Positions 6,912 through 15,957 of a stretch of DNA of 25,409 nt are shown piece by piece. Under the pieces are notes generated by a model. The model was not told the DNA's origin. It saw only the letters and a list, made by a program, of their open reading frames with translations, and ran no database searches. How positions within the stretch are numbered: the stretch's first letter is position 1; every line of letters begins with the position of its first letter. The DNA lies in contig JAPUJM010000025.1 in assembly GCA_027296205.1 (NCBI GenBank), positions 1 through 25,409 of the forward strand, given 5' to 3'. Both the position numbers and the translations under genes were made by a program. The stretch comes from Actinomycetota bacterium (GTDB lineage Bacteria > Actinomycetota > Acidimicrobiia > Spongiisociales > ZC4RG35).

Positions 6912-8507
6912 ATGACGGTCGGACCGCTCACCGCCCCGGTCGAAACCGCGCCGTCCCGGGGTCGGCGCAGCAAGTCCAGCCGCGGATGGTGGACGGCAAC
7001 GGCGATCGTTCTACTCCCGGCGCTGATCCCCCCGATCAGCCTGGCATGGCAGGTGCTCACCAAGGGCACCGGGGCCACCTTGCCTCTGGACCGTTTGCTG
7101 GTGTTGTTCGCCTCCACCGTGGGGCTGACCATTGCCGTGACGGCCACGGCCCTCTCCATTGGGACGACTACCGCCTGGCTGACGAATCGGACAGACCTGC
7201 CGGCCAGGAAGGTATGGATGATCCTCGCCGCGCTGCCACTGGTCATTCCCTCCTACATGGCCGCCCTGACGATCATCGGCGCCACCGGGCCGGACGGGTT
7301 GATCTCGACGTGGGTCGGATTGGAGATCCCCACCCCCTACGGATTTGTCGGTGCGTGGCTGGCGTTATCCGTCTTCCTCGCCCCCATGGCGCATTTGATC
7401 GTGTCACCTGCCTTGCGACTCATCGATCCGGCCACAGAGGAAGCCGCTACCGGTCTCGGCGCGGGCCAGCGCCGGGTGTTCTTCACAGTCACCCTTCCCC
7501 AACTGCGGCCGGCGCTGGTGTCCGCCGGGCTGATGGTCGGCCTCTATACGGTCAGTGATTTCGGCGCCGTCTCCCTCCTTCGATTCGATACCTTCACCCG
7601 GGCGATCTTCACGCTCTATGCAGGGCAAATCGATAGACGACCCGCGGCGGCGCTCTCCCTTGTGCTGATGATCCTCGCTCTCGCCATCCTGTTCATCGAG
7701 CGCAGGAGCCGGCCTCGCGCCGGGTACGCCATGCCCCGGCCCGGCCGGGCGCGCAGGCCGGTGGCGATGCGTGGATGGCCTAAGGGCCTGGCCCTGGCGT
7801 TTCTTTCCGCGTTCGCATTCTTTTCACTGGCCGTCCCGATCTCGGTACTGCTTTTCTGGCTGATACGCGGCCTCTCCGCCGGTGTCAAGCTCGGCGCCTT
7901 CTGGGACGAGACGTTGCGGTCGATGGGTGTATCACTTGCAGCCGCCGGATTGGCAGCCCTGGCATCCCTGCCCGTCGCCATGGTCACGACGTGGAAACGG
8001 AGCAGGTTCTCCGGCGCGGTCGAGTCGGCAACCTGGGCCATTTATGCCCTTCCCCACATCACAGTCGGTATTGCCGTCGTCGCCTTCGCCCTGACATGGG
8101 CCAGACCGCTGTATCAATCGGTCCTCCTGCTGGTGCTCACATACGTGGCCATGTTCATGGCCCAATCCGTGTCCACGGTCCAGGATTCGCTGAGACGTGT
8201 CAGCCCGGTGTTGGAGGACGCATCACGTGGGCTCGGCCGGGGGCCGCTGCGCACCCTGGCAGGCGTCACGGTCCCGCTGGCCAGTCCGGGCCTGGCCGCC
8301 GGCGCCGCCCTGGTCTTCCTGTCCGTGATGAAAGAACTTCCCGCAACCTTGCTCCTTCGACCCAACGGTTTCGAGACCCTCGCCATCCGGATCTGGAGCA
8401 CCACCGGTGAAGGCTTCTACACCATGGCAAGTGTCGCCAGCTTGGCTCTCATAGCCGTATCGATCGTGCCACTCTTGGCCCTCACATATCGTGACCTCAG
8501 CGACTGA
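6912..8507 (+). CDS. Ferric-iron ABC transporter permease (two fused permease domains)
   Basis: This 531-residue inner-membrane permease of about twelve helices consists of two binding-protein-dependent transport domains in one chain, as usual for FbpB/FutB/SfuB. The ATPase-contact EAA loops are at about 177-197 (EEAATGLGAG) and 435-455 (EDASRGLGRG). A basic, proline-rich linker at about 264-290 separates the halves. The first 27 residues form a basic cytoplasmic N-terminus. The gene lies three bases after the lipoprotein gene and overlaps the ATPase start by 17 bases, so the three are one operon. Confidence 0.92.
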   Translation: MTVGPLTAPVETAPSRGRRSKSSRGWWTATAIVLLPALIPPISLAWQVLTKGTGATLPLDRLLVLFASTVGLTIAVTATALSIGTTTAWLTNRTDLPARKVWMILAALPLVIPSYMAALTIIGATGPDGLISTWVGLEIPTPYGFVGAWLALSVFLAPMAHLIVSPALRLIDPATEEAATGLGAGQRRVFFTVTLPQLRPALVSAGLMVGLYTVSDFGAVSLLRFDTFTRAIFTLYAGQIDRRPAAALSLVLMILALAILFIERRSRPRAGYAMPRPGRARRPVAMRGWPKGLALAFLSAFAFFSLAVPISVLLFWLIRGLSAGVKLGAFWDETLRSMGVSLAAAGLAALASLPVAMVTTWKRSRFSGAVESATWAIYALPHITVGIAVVAFALTWARPLYQSVLLLVLTYVAMFMAQSVSTVQDSLRRVSPVLEDASRGLGRGPLRTLAGVTVPLASPGLAAGAALVFLSVMKELPATLLLRPNGFETLAIRIWSTTGEGFYTMASVASLALIAVSIVPLLALTYRDLSD

Positions 8508-9516
8508 CAGACTCACCATCCGGGCCCGCGGACTATCCAAGGCCTACGACGAAGTCGTGGCCCTCGACGAGTTCAGCCTCGACATTTGGGAAGGAAGCCT
8601 GCTCACACTGCTCGGACCCTCCGGATGCGGAAAGACGACGGCGCTTCGGGTGATCGCCGGATTTGAGCAAGCCACTGGAACCGTGGAGATTCGCGGGCGT
8701 CAGGTGCTCGGGCCTGATGTCTTCGTGCCGCCGGAAAGACGGCGAGTCGGAATGGTCTTTCAGGACTATGCCCTCTTTCCGCACAAGACTGTCGCGGGGA
8801 ATGTCGCGTACGGTGTGCCTCGAACCAAAGGAGAGGCACGGGTTGGCAAGGTCCTGGAACTGGTTGGTCTCGCGGGACTCGGTGATCGAATGCCCAATGA
8901 ACTTTCCGGAGGCCAGCAGCAACGAGTGGCCCTCGCCCGGGCATTGGCCCCCGAGCCTGACGTCATTCTGCTCGACGAGCCTTTCTCCAACCTCGACGCC
9001 AATCTACGGGACAGGGTTCGGCGCGAGCTACGTCTGATCCTCACGGAGACACGCACCACCGCCGTGCTGGTTACTCACGATCAGGAGGAGGCGCTCGCCA
9101 CGTCTGACCTGGTCGCAGTGATGTACAAGGGTCGTGTCGTTCAGGTCGATTCGCCTGCCGATCTCTACACAAAGCCTTCGGATCCGTGGATTGCCGACTT
9201 CCTCGGCGACGCTGACGTGCTCACTACCACCGGTCACCGCGGCTATGCCGAGACGGCCGTTGGCCGATTCAAGACTGACCTCAAAGGCCCGGTGGTCGTG
9301 GTGGTGCGTCCTGAAGATGTTCAGTTGTCAATTGGAGAGACTCCAAACGCTGTCGTTGCCCGGACAGAGTTCTTCGGTCATGATCAATTGGTGACGGTTA
9401 CCCTGAACGGGGGTAGGAGGATCCGATCCCGGATCGGCCCAAGACCCAGCTTTGAGCCAGGAGACCGCGTCCGGGTAAAGGCGATCCACGCCAGGGTCTA
9501 TCCGGGCCGCACCTAG
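8491..9516 (+). CDS. Ferric-iron ABC transporter ATP-binding protein
   Basis: This 341-residue ATPase powers the importer. All motifs are intact: Walker A GPSGCGKTT (42-50), Q-loop Q91, signature LSGGQQQ (138-144), Walker B VILLDEP (158-164), D-loop, and switch H196 (THDQEE). The C-terminal region from about 235 fits the TOBE-type regulatory domain found in FbpC/FutC and related sugar and spermidine ATPases. The start is GTG at 8491, inside the end of the permease gene. The iron assignment comes from its neighbours, because ATPases of this subfamily look alike across substrates. Confidence 0.92.
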   Translation: MTSATDRLTIRARGLSKAYDEVVALDEFSLDIWEGSLLTLLGPSGCGKTTALRVIAGFEQATGTVEIRGRQVLGPDVFVPPERRRVGMVFQDYALFPHKTVAGNVAYGVPRTKGEARVGKVLELVGLAGLGDRMPNELSGGQQQRVALARALAPEPDVILLDEPFSNLDANLRDRVRRELRLILTETRTTAVLVTHDQEEALATSDLVAVMYKGRVVQVDSPADLYTKPSDPWIADFLGDADVLTTTGHRGYAETAVGRFKTDLKGPVVVVVRPEDVQLSIGETPNAVVARTEFFGHDQLVTVTLNGGRRIRSRIGPRPSFEPGDRVRVKAIHARVYPGRT

Positions 9517-9527
9517 GGTCGGAGCCA

Positions 9528-10214
9528 ATGGAGTCGGTCCTTTCGATTGTCGCGGCCATCGCCGCAAGTCTTTTCGCATTCGATCTTTGGAAGGACTATC
9601 GCTTGCGTCCAAGGCCGCACGTTGCGGCATATGGCACAGGCATGACCATGTTTGCCGTCGCCACATGGGCGTTGTTCATCGGTGTCACCTTCTCTTGGAC
9701 AGGGCCCATCTACCGCACCTTCTTCCTGTTTGGCGCCGTTCTCAACATCCCATTTCTGGCCCTCGGCTCGATGTTCCTGGTGGTCGGGAAGCGCTCCGGT
9801 CATGTGATGACAGTTGCTCTTGGGGCATTCACCGCCTTCGCCACGACCCTCACCCTGACCGTGCCCTTCCAGCGCCCCCTGCCAGACGGCGGCATCCCGC
9901 ACGCACGCGACATGTTCGAGGCCGGATTCGGACCCCGACTGTTCGCCTTGATCGGCGGAGCGGTGGGAGTGACGATCCTGACCTTTCTAGCTCTGGTCAG
10001 TCTCGTTCGCTTCTGGAATAAGGACCGGAGCATCGTCTGGGGGAACGCACTGATCCTGGCGGGGACACTGTCGGCGGCGTGGGGCGGCACGCGTCTTGCT
10101 CTTGGGGATACGAGTGGATTCACCCTCTCCCTTCTCATCGCCGTGACACTCATATGGGCCGGTTACCGAGTTGCCGCTGGCCGTCGTCGTATGGGTCGCG
10201 ATCTGCGAGCCTGA
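9528..10214 (+). CDS. Unknown integral membrane protein with about seven helices
   Basis: I do not recognise the family. The 228 residues hold about seven hydrophobic segments (roughly 2-18, 36-56, 63-86, 93-113, 136-160, 168-187, 195-215), with basic residues in the loop near 21-30 and at the C-terminus. An FSWTGPIYR stretch (55-63) lies between helices 2 and 3. There is no heme, metal or quinone motif that I can name and no retinal Lys pattern. The ATG at 9528 has GGAG about eight bases upstream and sits 11 bases after the iron ATPase gene, so it is probably co-transcribed and may accompany iron uptake. That link is inferred only from position. Confidence 0.75.
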   Translation: MESVLSIVAAIAASLFAFDLWKDYRLRPRPHVAAYGTGMTMFAVATWALFIGVTFSWTGPIYRTFFLFGAVLNIPFLALGSMFLVVGKRSGHVMTVALGAFTAFATTLTLTVPFQRPLPDGGIPHARDMFEAGFGPRLFALIGGAVGVTILTFLALVSLVRFWNKDRSIVWGNALILAGTLSAAWGGTRLALGDTSGFTLSLLIAVTLIWAGYRVAAGRRRMGRDLRA

Positions 10215-10254
10215 GGTTGTTAGAACCGGATACGGGCCGTACAACCTGAGGTTC
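10214..10254. terminator. Candidate hairpin between convergent genes
   Basis: AGGTTGT (10214-10220) and ACAACCT (10241-10247) form a seven-base inverted repeat around a 20-base loop. A competing small hairpin, AACC-TGA-GGTT, lies at 10243-10253. It sits in the 45-base gap between the stops of two convergent genes. No T-run follows on either strand, so ordinary intrinsic termination is uncertain. Confidence 0.3.
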
Positions 10255-10259
10255 GGGGT

Positions 10260-11264
10260 TTAGCCGCCGATGTAGGACATTTCGACCGGTGTGCCGATGC
10301 GGGATGTCTGAGAGGAGCGAATCTCGGAGTAGCGATCGTCGCGCTTGGCCCAGATCTCGTCGATGACCTCACCCACATCGACCCCGGACCGGAGAGCGTC
10401 GCGGAGACTGGTGCCGGACGATGCAAAAAGACACGTGTACAGCATGCCCTCCGCCGACACCCGCGCCCTGGTGCACGCCCCGCAGAAGGGCTTGGTAACC
10501 GATGCGATCACCCCCACCTCGCCCTCGCCGTCGCGATAGCGGAACCGTCTGGCGACTTCACCGGGGTAGTTGGCCGGAACTGGCTCGACCGGATAAGCCG
10601 AATTGATCGTATCGATGATTTCTGATGCCGGGACAACGTCGTCGAGACGCCACCCGTTGGTGTTCCCGACGTCCATGAATTCGATGAACCTGACAATATG
10701 GCCCGTCCCCCTGAAGTATTCGGCCATGTCGAGGACCGAATGCTCGTTGACGTCCCTTTGGACAACGCAGTTGACCTTCACCGGCCCGAGCCCGACTTCT
10801 ACCGCGACTTCGATGGCCTCGAGGACAGTGGCAACAGGAAAACCCACATCGTTCATTCTCTGGAATGTGGGGTCGTCCATCGCATCAAGACTCACCGTTA
10901 CCCGGTCGAGCCCGGCCTCTGCCAGGCCTGCCGCCTTTCGCGCCAATAGAGAGGCGTTGGTGGTGAGGGTCAGGTCGTCAACTCCACCGACTGCTGCGAT
11001 GGCAGCCACCAGTTCCTCGATCCGCTTGCGTAACAACGGCTCACCGCCGGTTATCCGAACCTTGTTGACGCCGCGGGAGACAAACGTGCGGACCAATGAA
11101 GTGATCTCCTCGAAGGTGAGCAACTGGTCCCGGGGCAGAAACACGTGATCGGGTCCAAATACCTCTTTTGGCATGCAATAGGTGCACCGAAAATTGCAAC
11201 GATCGGTGACCGAGATCCGAAGATCTCTGAGACGACGCTCAAACTGATCGCTTACCCCTGTCAT
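10260..11264 (-). CDS. moaA: GTP 3',8-cyclase MoaA (molybdenum cofactor biosynthesis)
   Basis: This radical-SAM enzyme of 334 residues converts GTP to 3',8-cyclo-dihydro-GTP, the first step of molybdopterin synthesis. The N-terminal SAM cluster motif is C23-x3-C27-x2-C30, followed by ITGGEPLLR (71-79). The C-terminal GTP-binding cluster motif is C261, C264 and C278. The chain ends in the conserved Gly-Gly (333-334) needed for activity in the family. The start is ATG at 11264. The minus-strand box TATTCT (11273-11278) lies eight bases before it with no Shine-Dalgarno, so a leaderless message is possible. No other moa gene is in the window; a molybdoenzyme must be encoded elsewhere. Confidence 0.95.
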   Translation of the reverse strand: MTGVSDQFERRLRDLRISVTDRCNFRCTYCMPKEVFGPDHVFLPRDQLLTFEEITSLVRTFVSRGVNKVRITGGEPLLRKRIEELVAAIAAVGGVDDLTLTTNASLLARKAAGLAEAGLDRVTVSLDAMDDPTFQRMNDVGFPVATVLEAIEVAVEVGLGPVKVNCVVQRDVNEHSVLDMAEYFRGTGHIVRFIEFMDVGNTNGWRLDDVVPASEIIDTINSAYPVEPVPANYPGEVARRFRYRDGEGEVGVIASVTKPFCGACTRARVSAEGMLYTCLFASSGTSLRDALRSGVDVGEVIDEIWAKRDDRYSEIRSSQTSRIGTPVEMSYIGG

Positions 11265-11335
11265 TGGACCAAAGAATAAGCCGGAAGACCGACAATGGAT
11301 TCGGGGTTCTCTTTCACAGCGCCGACAATACGGAT

Positions 11336-11698
11336 ATGGGAATCTTCAAGAAGCGCCACAAGGCACCACAACTCAGCTCGTCCATCGAGTTCGAGCAACT
11401 GCTCACCGAGGGAAAGCCGGTTCTGGTCGACTTCATGAAATACGGCTGTCAGCCTTGTCAGATCATGGATGGCATCGTCAATGAGGTGGCCGACGAGTTC
11501 CAGGAAGAGGCCATTGTGGTCAAGGCCAACCTCGACAAGGTGCCGGACCTTTTCTCCAAATTCAAGGTGCGATCCACGCCGACCTTCGTGCTCCTGACCC
11601 CGCAAGGCAATGGTTTGCACCAGAGGTGGCGACAGTCGGGCCTGGTGAAGAAGGACGTCATGGTCACCAACGTTCAACGGGCGATCGAAAAGCTATAG
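11336..11698 (+). CDS. Thioredoxin-family protein with CQPC active site
   Basis: This small thioredoxin-fold protein of 120 residues has no signal peptide and is presumably a cytoplasmic disulfide reductase or redox partner. The active site is C38-Q-P-C41, and the cis-proline is P82 (STPTF). The residue before the first Cys is Gly, where classical thioredoxins have Trp (WCGPC). The N-terminus is basic (KKRHK). I chose the ATG at 11336 because the fold starts soon after it. There is no clear Shine-Dalgarno, but GACAAT six bases upstream could be the -10 of a leaderless transcript. The gene is divergent from moaA. Its partner cannot be named. Confidence 0.85.
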   Translation: MGIFKKRHKAPQLSSSIEFEQLLTEGKPVLVDFMKYGCQPCQIMDGIVNEVADEFQEEAIVVKANLDKVPDLFSKFKVRSTPTFVLLTPQGNGLHQRWRQSGLVKKDVMVTNVQRAIEKL

Positions 11699-11777
11699 AC
11701 CACAGGCCGGAGTCTGGCTCTCGAAACCCTCGGCAACTCGATTCGAGGCCCTGGTGAAACAAAGAGGTCGGTTCTGA

Positions 11778-12944
11778 TCAGGCCTGATTCGGCATTTCAG
11801 CTTTGACTTGCCAACTGAGATACCACCCACCCAGCCCCAGTGGCAACACGATCAGCGGGATCAGCCATCCCACGATCGGCAGCATCCAGAGGATGCCCAC
11901 CACCGCGGATCCGGCGAGAACAGCCCCAAAGATCTCGAGCTTCCTGAACAGCACTCCACCAACCCTGCCGACTGTGGGGATGCCTGCCACCAGCGACGCT
12001 GCAAAAACCACTCCGACAGCCGCCAGAATCACGGGCCCGAGGATGATGAGCAAGGGAAAGCTCGCCGAGGGTGGTGCGAGAGTGAGCAGCAGCGCTCCGA
12101 TAGCCACCAGGAACAAGGGCGATGCCATTACCACAGCTCCGAGCAACCACGCCCTCACAGGTGACACTTTCACTTTTTCAATGGCCGCGACGGTCCGAGA
12201 CGGCCATACCCACGCCGTGCTGAGAGCGGCAATCGTCAGCAAGAGAACCACAAAGAACCTTCCGAACAGAACGAGCGCCCTGACCCTGATATTGGGTGGC
12301 AGTGGTGTCTTGTGCACCACAACCCCGCCCACGTTGGCCATCTCCAGGCCCTGCGCCGCGGACTCGGACCGGTAGCCGAGATCTCCGGACACCGTCAGAT
12401 CGTCGACGACGGTTAGCTGCCCGACCGAGACGTCGACATCATTCTCAACCGAACCGGCGATTGCCAGAGTTCGTTGACTGCCCTCCAGATCCTTTCCAAT
12501 GTGACCAAGTGCCTCCATGTCGAGCACCCAGGCCAGCACGTCGCCACCAACTGAAGAGCTTTCTGCAAGCCGGACATCCAGGGCTGTCACCACGATGTCT
12601 CTGCCGACGCTCCCGTTCACGACAAGCGATCTCGCAATCACCCGGAGTGCTCCACCGACCGACCCGTTGATCGTCACCCTGGGAGCCACCGCTGTCACCG
12701 AGCCGGTGACCGTCCCCTCTATGACCACCTCCTCCGCGGCAACGGCGATCAAGTCCCCATCGATCTCGCCCTCGATCGACACCTTGATCGCTCCCGCGTA
12801 GAGATCGTCCTCGAGAAGGTCGCCGGGCCGAATGATGACGAACTCGGAGTTCGCGGTCTCGGCCGCCTGTACCGGTGTTGTCGCTCCGACAAGGACAACC
12901 CCCGCGGCCAAGCCGAAGAGGAGAGGCCTAGTGGTGTGTCGCAC
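11778..12944 (-). CDS. Signal-peptide protein with bactofilin-like repeats and membrane domain
   Basis: This 388-residue protein has three parts: a signal peptide (1 to about 28, ending VQA-A); a repeat region at about 50-190 with recurring hydrophobic-G-x-hydrophobic-x-G patterns (IEGEIDGDL, IEGTVTGSV, INGSVGGAL, VNGSVGRDI), typical of a bactofilin-like beta-helix; and a C-terminal domain of four to six membrane segments (about 223-248, 265-290, 297-320, 338-378). Exported polymer-forming domains joined to such membrane domains occur in actinobacteria, but their function is not established. The GTG at 12944 has GGTGA six bases upstream. It lies 17 bases after nuoN on the same strand, so it is probably the last gene of that operon. 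A scaffold or envelope role is inference. Confidence 0.8.
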   Translation of the reverse strand: MRHTTRPLLFGLAAGVVLVGATTPVQAAETANSEFVIIRPGDLLEDDLYAGAIKVSIEGEIDGDLIAVAAEEVVIEGTVTGSVTAVAPRVTINGSVGGALRVIARSLVVNGSVGRDIVVTALDVRLAESSSVGGDVLAWVLDMEALGHIGKDLEGSQRTLAIAGSVENDVDVSVGQLTVVDDLTVSGDLGYRSESAAQGLEMANVGGVVVHKTPLPPNIRVRALVLFGRFFVVLLLTIAALSTAWVWPSRTVAAIEKVKVSPVRAWLLGAVVMASPLFLVAIGALLLTLAPPSASFPLLIILGPVILAAVGVVFAASLVAGIPTVGRVGGVLFRKLEIFGAVLAGSAVVGILWMLPIVGWLIPLIVLPLGLGGWYLSWQVKAEMPNQA

Positions 12945-12961
12945 AAATAATCACCGCATCT

Positions 12962-14428
12962 CTAAAGCGGGAAGGCATCAGCCGCCAGGTCAATGAGCGG
13001 CGCCGGCAGAATGCCGGCCAGAACTGTTCCGGCCACGGCGATCGTAAGCACCCAGCGAGCGGCCAACGAGACCACGATCCCTTCTTCCTCCGTCTCCTCC
13101 ATGTACATCGCGACGATGACACGCAGATAGAAGGCGAAGGAGATGACCGAGGCCAGAAGCGCAACTATCACCAACCACCCGTAGCCATTCGCCCACGCTT
13201 CGCTGAAAACACCAAACTTGGCAACGAACCCCGACGTGAGCGGCAGACCGGCCATACCCAGCAAAAGAACAGCAAACGCTGCCCCGAGGGCCGGGCTCCT
13301 ACGGGCCAGTCCCCGGTACTCGTCGATTGAAGAGCCAGAGCTACTTGGGCCGCTCACCACTGCCACCACCGCGAACGCCCCGATCAGCTGGATCGAGTAG
13401 ACGGTCACGTAGAAGAGCATCCCTGTGGTGGCTCCCCCAACGATCCCGGTCAGGATGAATCCGGCATGAGCGACACCCGAATAGGCCAGCAGTCGGCGAA
13501 CGTCACTTTGGACAAGAGCGATCGTCGAACCGACGAGCATCGAGAGGGCCGAGATTCCGGCGATCACCGGAAGCCAACTGTCGTCGAGTTGGGGGACTGC
13601 TGTGAGCAGAATCCGGGCCATCGCCAGGAACCCGGCGATCTTGGCCATCGCTGCCATATACCCGACCACACCGGATGGGGCACCCTGATACACGTCGGGA
13701 GCCCAGCTGTGAAACGGCGCTGCGGACACCTTGAAGCCGAGCCCGACGATGATCAGAGCGAGTCCTATCAGGATCACGGCCGGCCTGGTGACTATGAACT
13801 CCGTGAAGAACTGTCGTATCGCAAGTATCTCGAGTTGACCGGTTCCCGCGTACAGAAGGGCCACTCCGTATACGAAGATTGCCGACGCAAAGGATCCAAG
13901 CAAGAAGTACTTCATCGCAGCCTCGTCGGCCTTGGTCTTCTCCTCGGTCAATCCGGCAAGGATATAGAGCGAGATCGAGCCGATCTCTAGACCAAGAAAC
14001 ATCATCACGAGGTTGTTGGAGGCGACCATGATCGAGAATCCGGTCGTGGCCAGGAGAACCAGGGCGATTGCCTCGGCACCCCGTCGATTGAGGCGCTCGA
14101 CAAGCCTCCACCCTGCGAGCAATCCAAGCCCCGCCATCACCAGCAACACGAAACGACCGAAAACAGCGAACCCGTCCATGACGATCATGCCGGAAAAGGC
14201 CACCAGTTCGTCAAGACCGCCGACCTCGAGAGCATCTCCCGCCTGAGCCCATTGCAGAAAAGTGAAAAAGATCGCGATCACCAGAGTGATTGCAGAAATG
14301 GCACCCAGCACACGTGTGGCCGGCTTCCATTGAACCTCGACGAGGAGAACCCCAACAGCTCCGAGCGCAAGCACGAGTTCGGGAAGGATGGCGATCCAGC
14401 TGACGTCGGGCGTGGTGATCTCGATCAC
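12962..14428 (-). CDS. nuoN: Complex I antiporter-like subunit NuoN
   Basis: This 488-residue membrane subunit has about 14 helices and is one of the three Mrp-antiporter-like proton channels. Key pumping residues are the helix-5 Glu E148 (FLGLEIG) and the broken-helix-7 Lys K233 (GFKVSAAPFHSWAPD). The start is GTG at 14428, overlapping the nuoM stop by four bases. It is the last nuo gene of the right operon, followed 17 bases later by the bactofilin-like gene. Confidence 0.96.
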   Translation of the reverse strand: MIEITTPDVSWIAILPELVLALGAVGVLLVEVQWKPATRVLGAISAITLVIAIFFTFLQWAQAGDALEVGGLDELVAFSGMIVMDGFAVFGRFVLLVMAGLGLLAGWRLVERLNRRGAEAIALVLLATTGFSIMVASNNLVMMFLGLEIGSISLYILAGLTEEKTKADEAAMKYFLLGSFASAIFVYGVALLYAGTGQLEILAIRQFFTEFIVTRPAVILIGLALIIVGLGFKVSAAPFHSWAPDVYQGAPSGVVGYMAAMAKIAGFLAMARILLTAVPQLDDSWLPVIAGISALSMLVGSTIALVQSDVRRLLAYSGVAHAGFILTGIVGGATTGMLFYVTVYSIQLIGAFAVVAVVSGPSSSGSSIDEYRGLARRSPALGAAFAVLLLGMAGLPLTSGFVAKFGVFSEAWANGYGWLVIVALLASVISFAFYLRVIVAMYMEETEEEGIVVSLAARWVLTIAVAGTVLAGILPAPLIDLAADAFPL

Positions 14429-15957
14429 TCGTGATCACCACCAGCCACCAAAACATCGCCAAGTCTTCCCGGCTCCGGTCTCACGAACTCGGTCTGCTCT
14501 TCGATGTGATCGAGGACGGCCTCGGTTGATGGGGCGATCTTGTCGAGAAGGATGTTCGGGTAGAGACCGATCACGAGAACCAGGATGGCGAGTGGAGCGA
14601 GGAGCGAGATCTCTCGAATCGAGAGATCGGAAAGCGCGGCGTTCTCCTCCTTGTCGGGAACCCCTGTGAACACTCGCTCATAGGCCCAGAGCATGTAGAT
14701 CGCGGCGAGCACAACCCCAATGGCGGCGACGATGGCGAGGGCCGGAAGAGTCGAATAGCTGCCTATGAGAATCAGAAACTCGCCGACGAAACCGTTGAGA
14801 CCGGGAAGGCCGATCGAAGCGAAGATCATGAATAGGAAAAACCCTGCAAAGACGGGCATCACCTTTTGCAAGCCGCCGAACTCGGAAATCTGCTTCGTAT
14901 GCCGGCGCTCGTAGATCATCCCAACCAGAAGGAAGAGAGCCCCGGTAACTAGTCCGTGATTGACGTTCTGGATCACGGCCCCCTGAAGACTTCCCGAGGT
15001 GAGGGCGAAGGTTCCGAGGACGATGAACCCGAGATGGCTGACCGATGAATAGGCGACGAGCCTTTTCAGGTCAGGCTGGACGATGGCCACGACAGCGCCG
15101 TAGATGATGCCAATTACGGCGAGGGTCCCCATGATCCAGGCCGCATCAACAGAGGCCTCAGGGAACAGGGAGAGATTGAATCGCAGCAGCCCGTAGGTGC
15201 CCAGTTTCAACAGCACGGCAGCCAAGAGGACCGATCCAGCGGTAGGGGCCTCGGTGTGAGCGTCTGGTAGCCAGGTATGGACCGGGAAAAGGGGAACCTT
15301 GATGGCAAAGGCCAGGGCGAACGCGGCAAACAGCCACCGCTCCGCACCCGTTGACAACTGCACGTTCATCAGATCCGAAAGCGCGAAGGAGGCCGAACCG
15401 AACTGGTCGGCATAGGTGACGGCAAGAGCGATGATTCCGGCAAGCAGCACGGCCGAGCCGAATGCGGTGAAAATGAAGAACTTCATCGCCGCATAGATCC
15501 GCCGGTCGCTCCCCCAGATACCGATGATGAAGTACATCGGAATGAGAATCGCCTCGAAAAAGACGAAGAAGAGAAAGAGGTCGAGAGCCAGGAACACGCC
15601 GATCATGCCCGCCTCTAGAAGAAGCGTGTACACCACGAACTCCTTGGTTCGTCGGGTGATCGACGTCGAAGCGGCCAAGGCGATCGGCACCAGGATCGCG
15701 GTAAGGAGCACCATCGGCATCGAGACGCCGTCTATGCCAAGACTCCAGCTGATGCCCCACGGTTCATACCAGACGGCTTGCTGGACGAACTGATATCCGG
15801 CAATGGGCTCAAATACCCAGAAGACGTATCCGGCGAGAGCCAGTGGGAGCACCGCGAGAGCGACGCCCAGAGGTAAGTGCAACTCCTTGACACGCCCTGG
15901 CACGAGGGCGACGATCGCCGCGGCAATGACAGGCAGAGCGATGAGCCAGGTCAACAT
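14425..15957 (-). CDS. nuoM: Complex I antiporter-like subunit NuoM
   Basis: This 510-residue proton-channel subunit has about 14 helices. Conserved pumping residues are E135 (FFEAILIP) and K220 (AIKVPLFPVHTWLPDAHTEAP, shown to positions 219-239). The ATG at 15957 overlaps the nuoL stop by one base (TGATG). A longer in-frame reading to 16059 would run into nuoL and is not supported. Length and motifs are normal. Confidence 0.96.
   Translation of the reverse strand: MLTWLIALPVIAAAIVALVPGRVKELHLPLGVALAVLPLALAGYVFWVFEPIAGYQFVQQAVWYEPWGISWSLGIDGVSMPMVLLTAILVPIALAASTSITRRTKEFVVYTLLLEAGMIGVFLALDLFLFFVFFEAILIPMYFIIGIWGSDRRIYAAMKFFIFTAFGSAVLLAGIIALAVTYADQFGSASFALSDLMNVQLSTGAERWLFAAFALAFAIKVPLFPVHTWLPDAHTEAPTAGSVLLAAVLLKLGTYGLLRFNLSLFPEASVDAAWIMGTLAVIGIIYGAVVAIVQPDLKRLVAYSSVSHLGFIVLGTFALTSGSLQGAVIQNVNHGLVTGALFLLVGMIYERRHTKQISEFGGLQKVMPVFAGFFLFMIFASIGLPGLNGFVGEFLILIGSYSTLPALAIVAAIGVVLAAIYMLWAYERVFTGVPDKEENAALSDLSIREISLLAPLAILVLVIGLYPNILLDKIAPSTEAVLDHIEEQTEFVRPEPGRLGDVLVAGGDHE

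Noticed and set aside
11699..11777. Possible terminator hairpin CCTCG...CGAGG (11728-11748) between convergent genes
   Set aside because: The stem is only five bases with an 11-base loop and no T-run, too weak to annotate.
11777..11788. Perfect 12-base palindrome ATCAGGCCTGAT at the stop of the bactofilin-like gene
   Set aside because: It is short, overlaps coding sequence and a stop codon, and has no T-run or second copy nearby, so chance is an adequate explanation.
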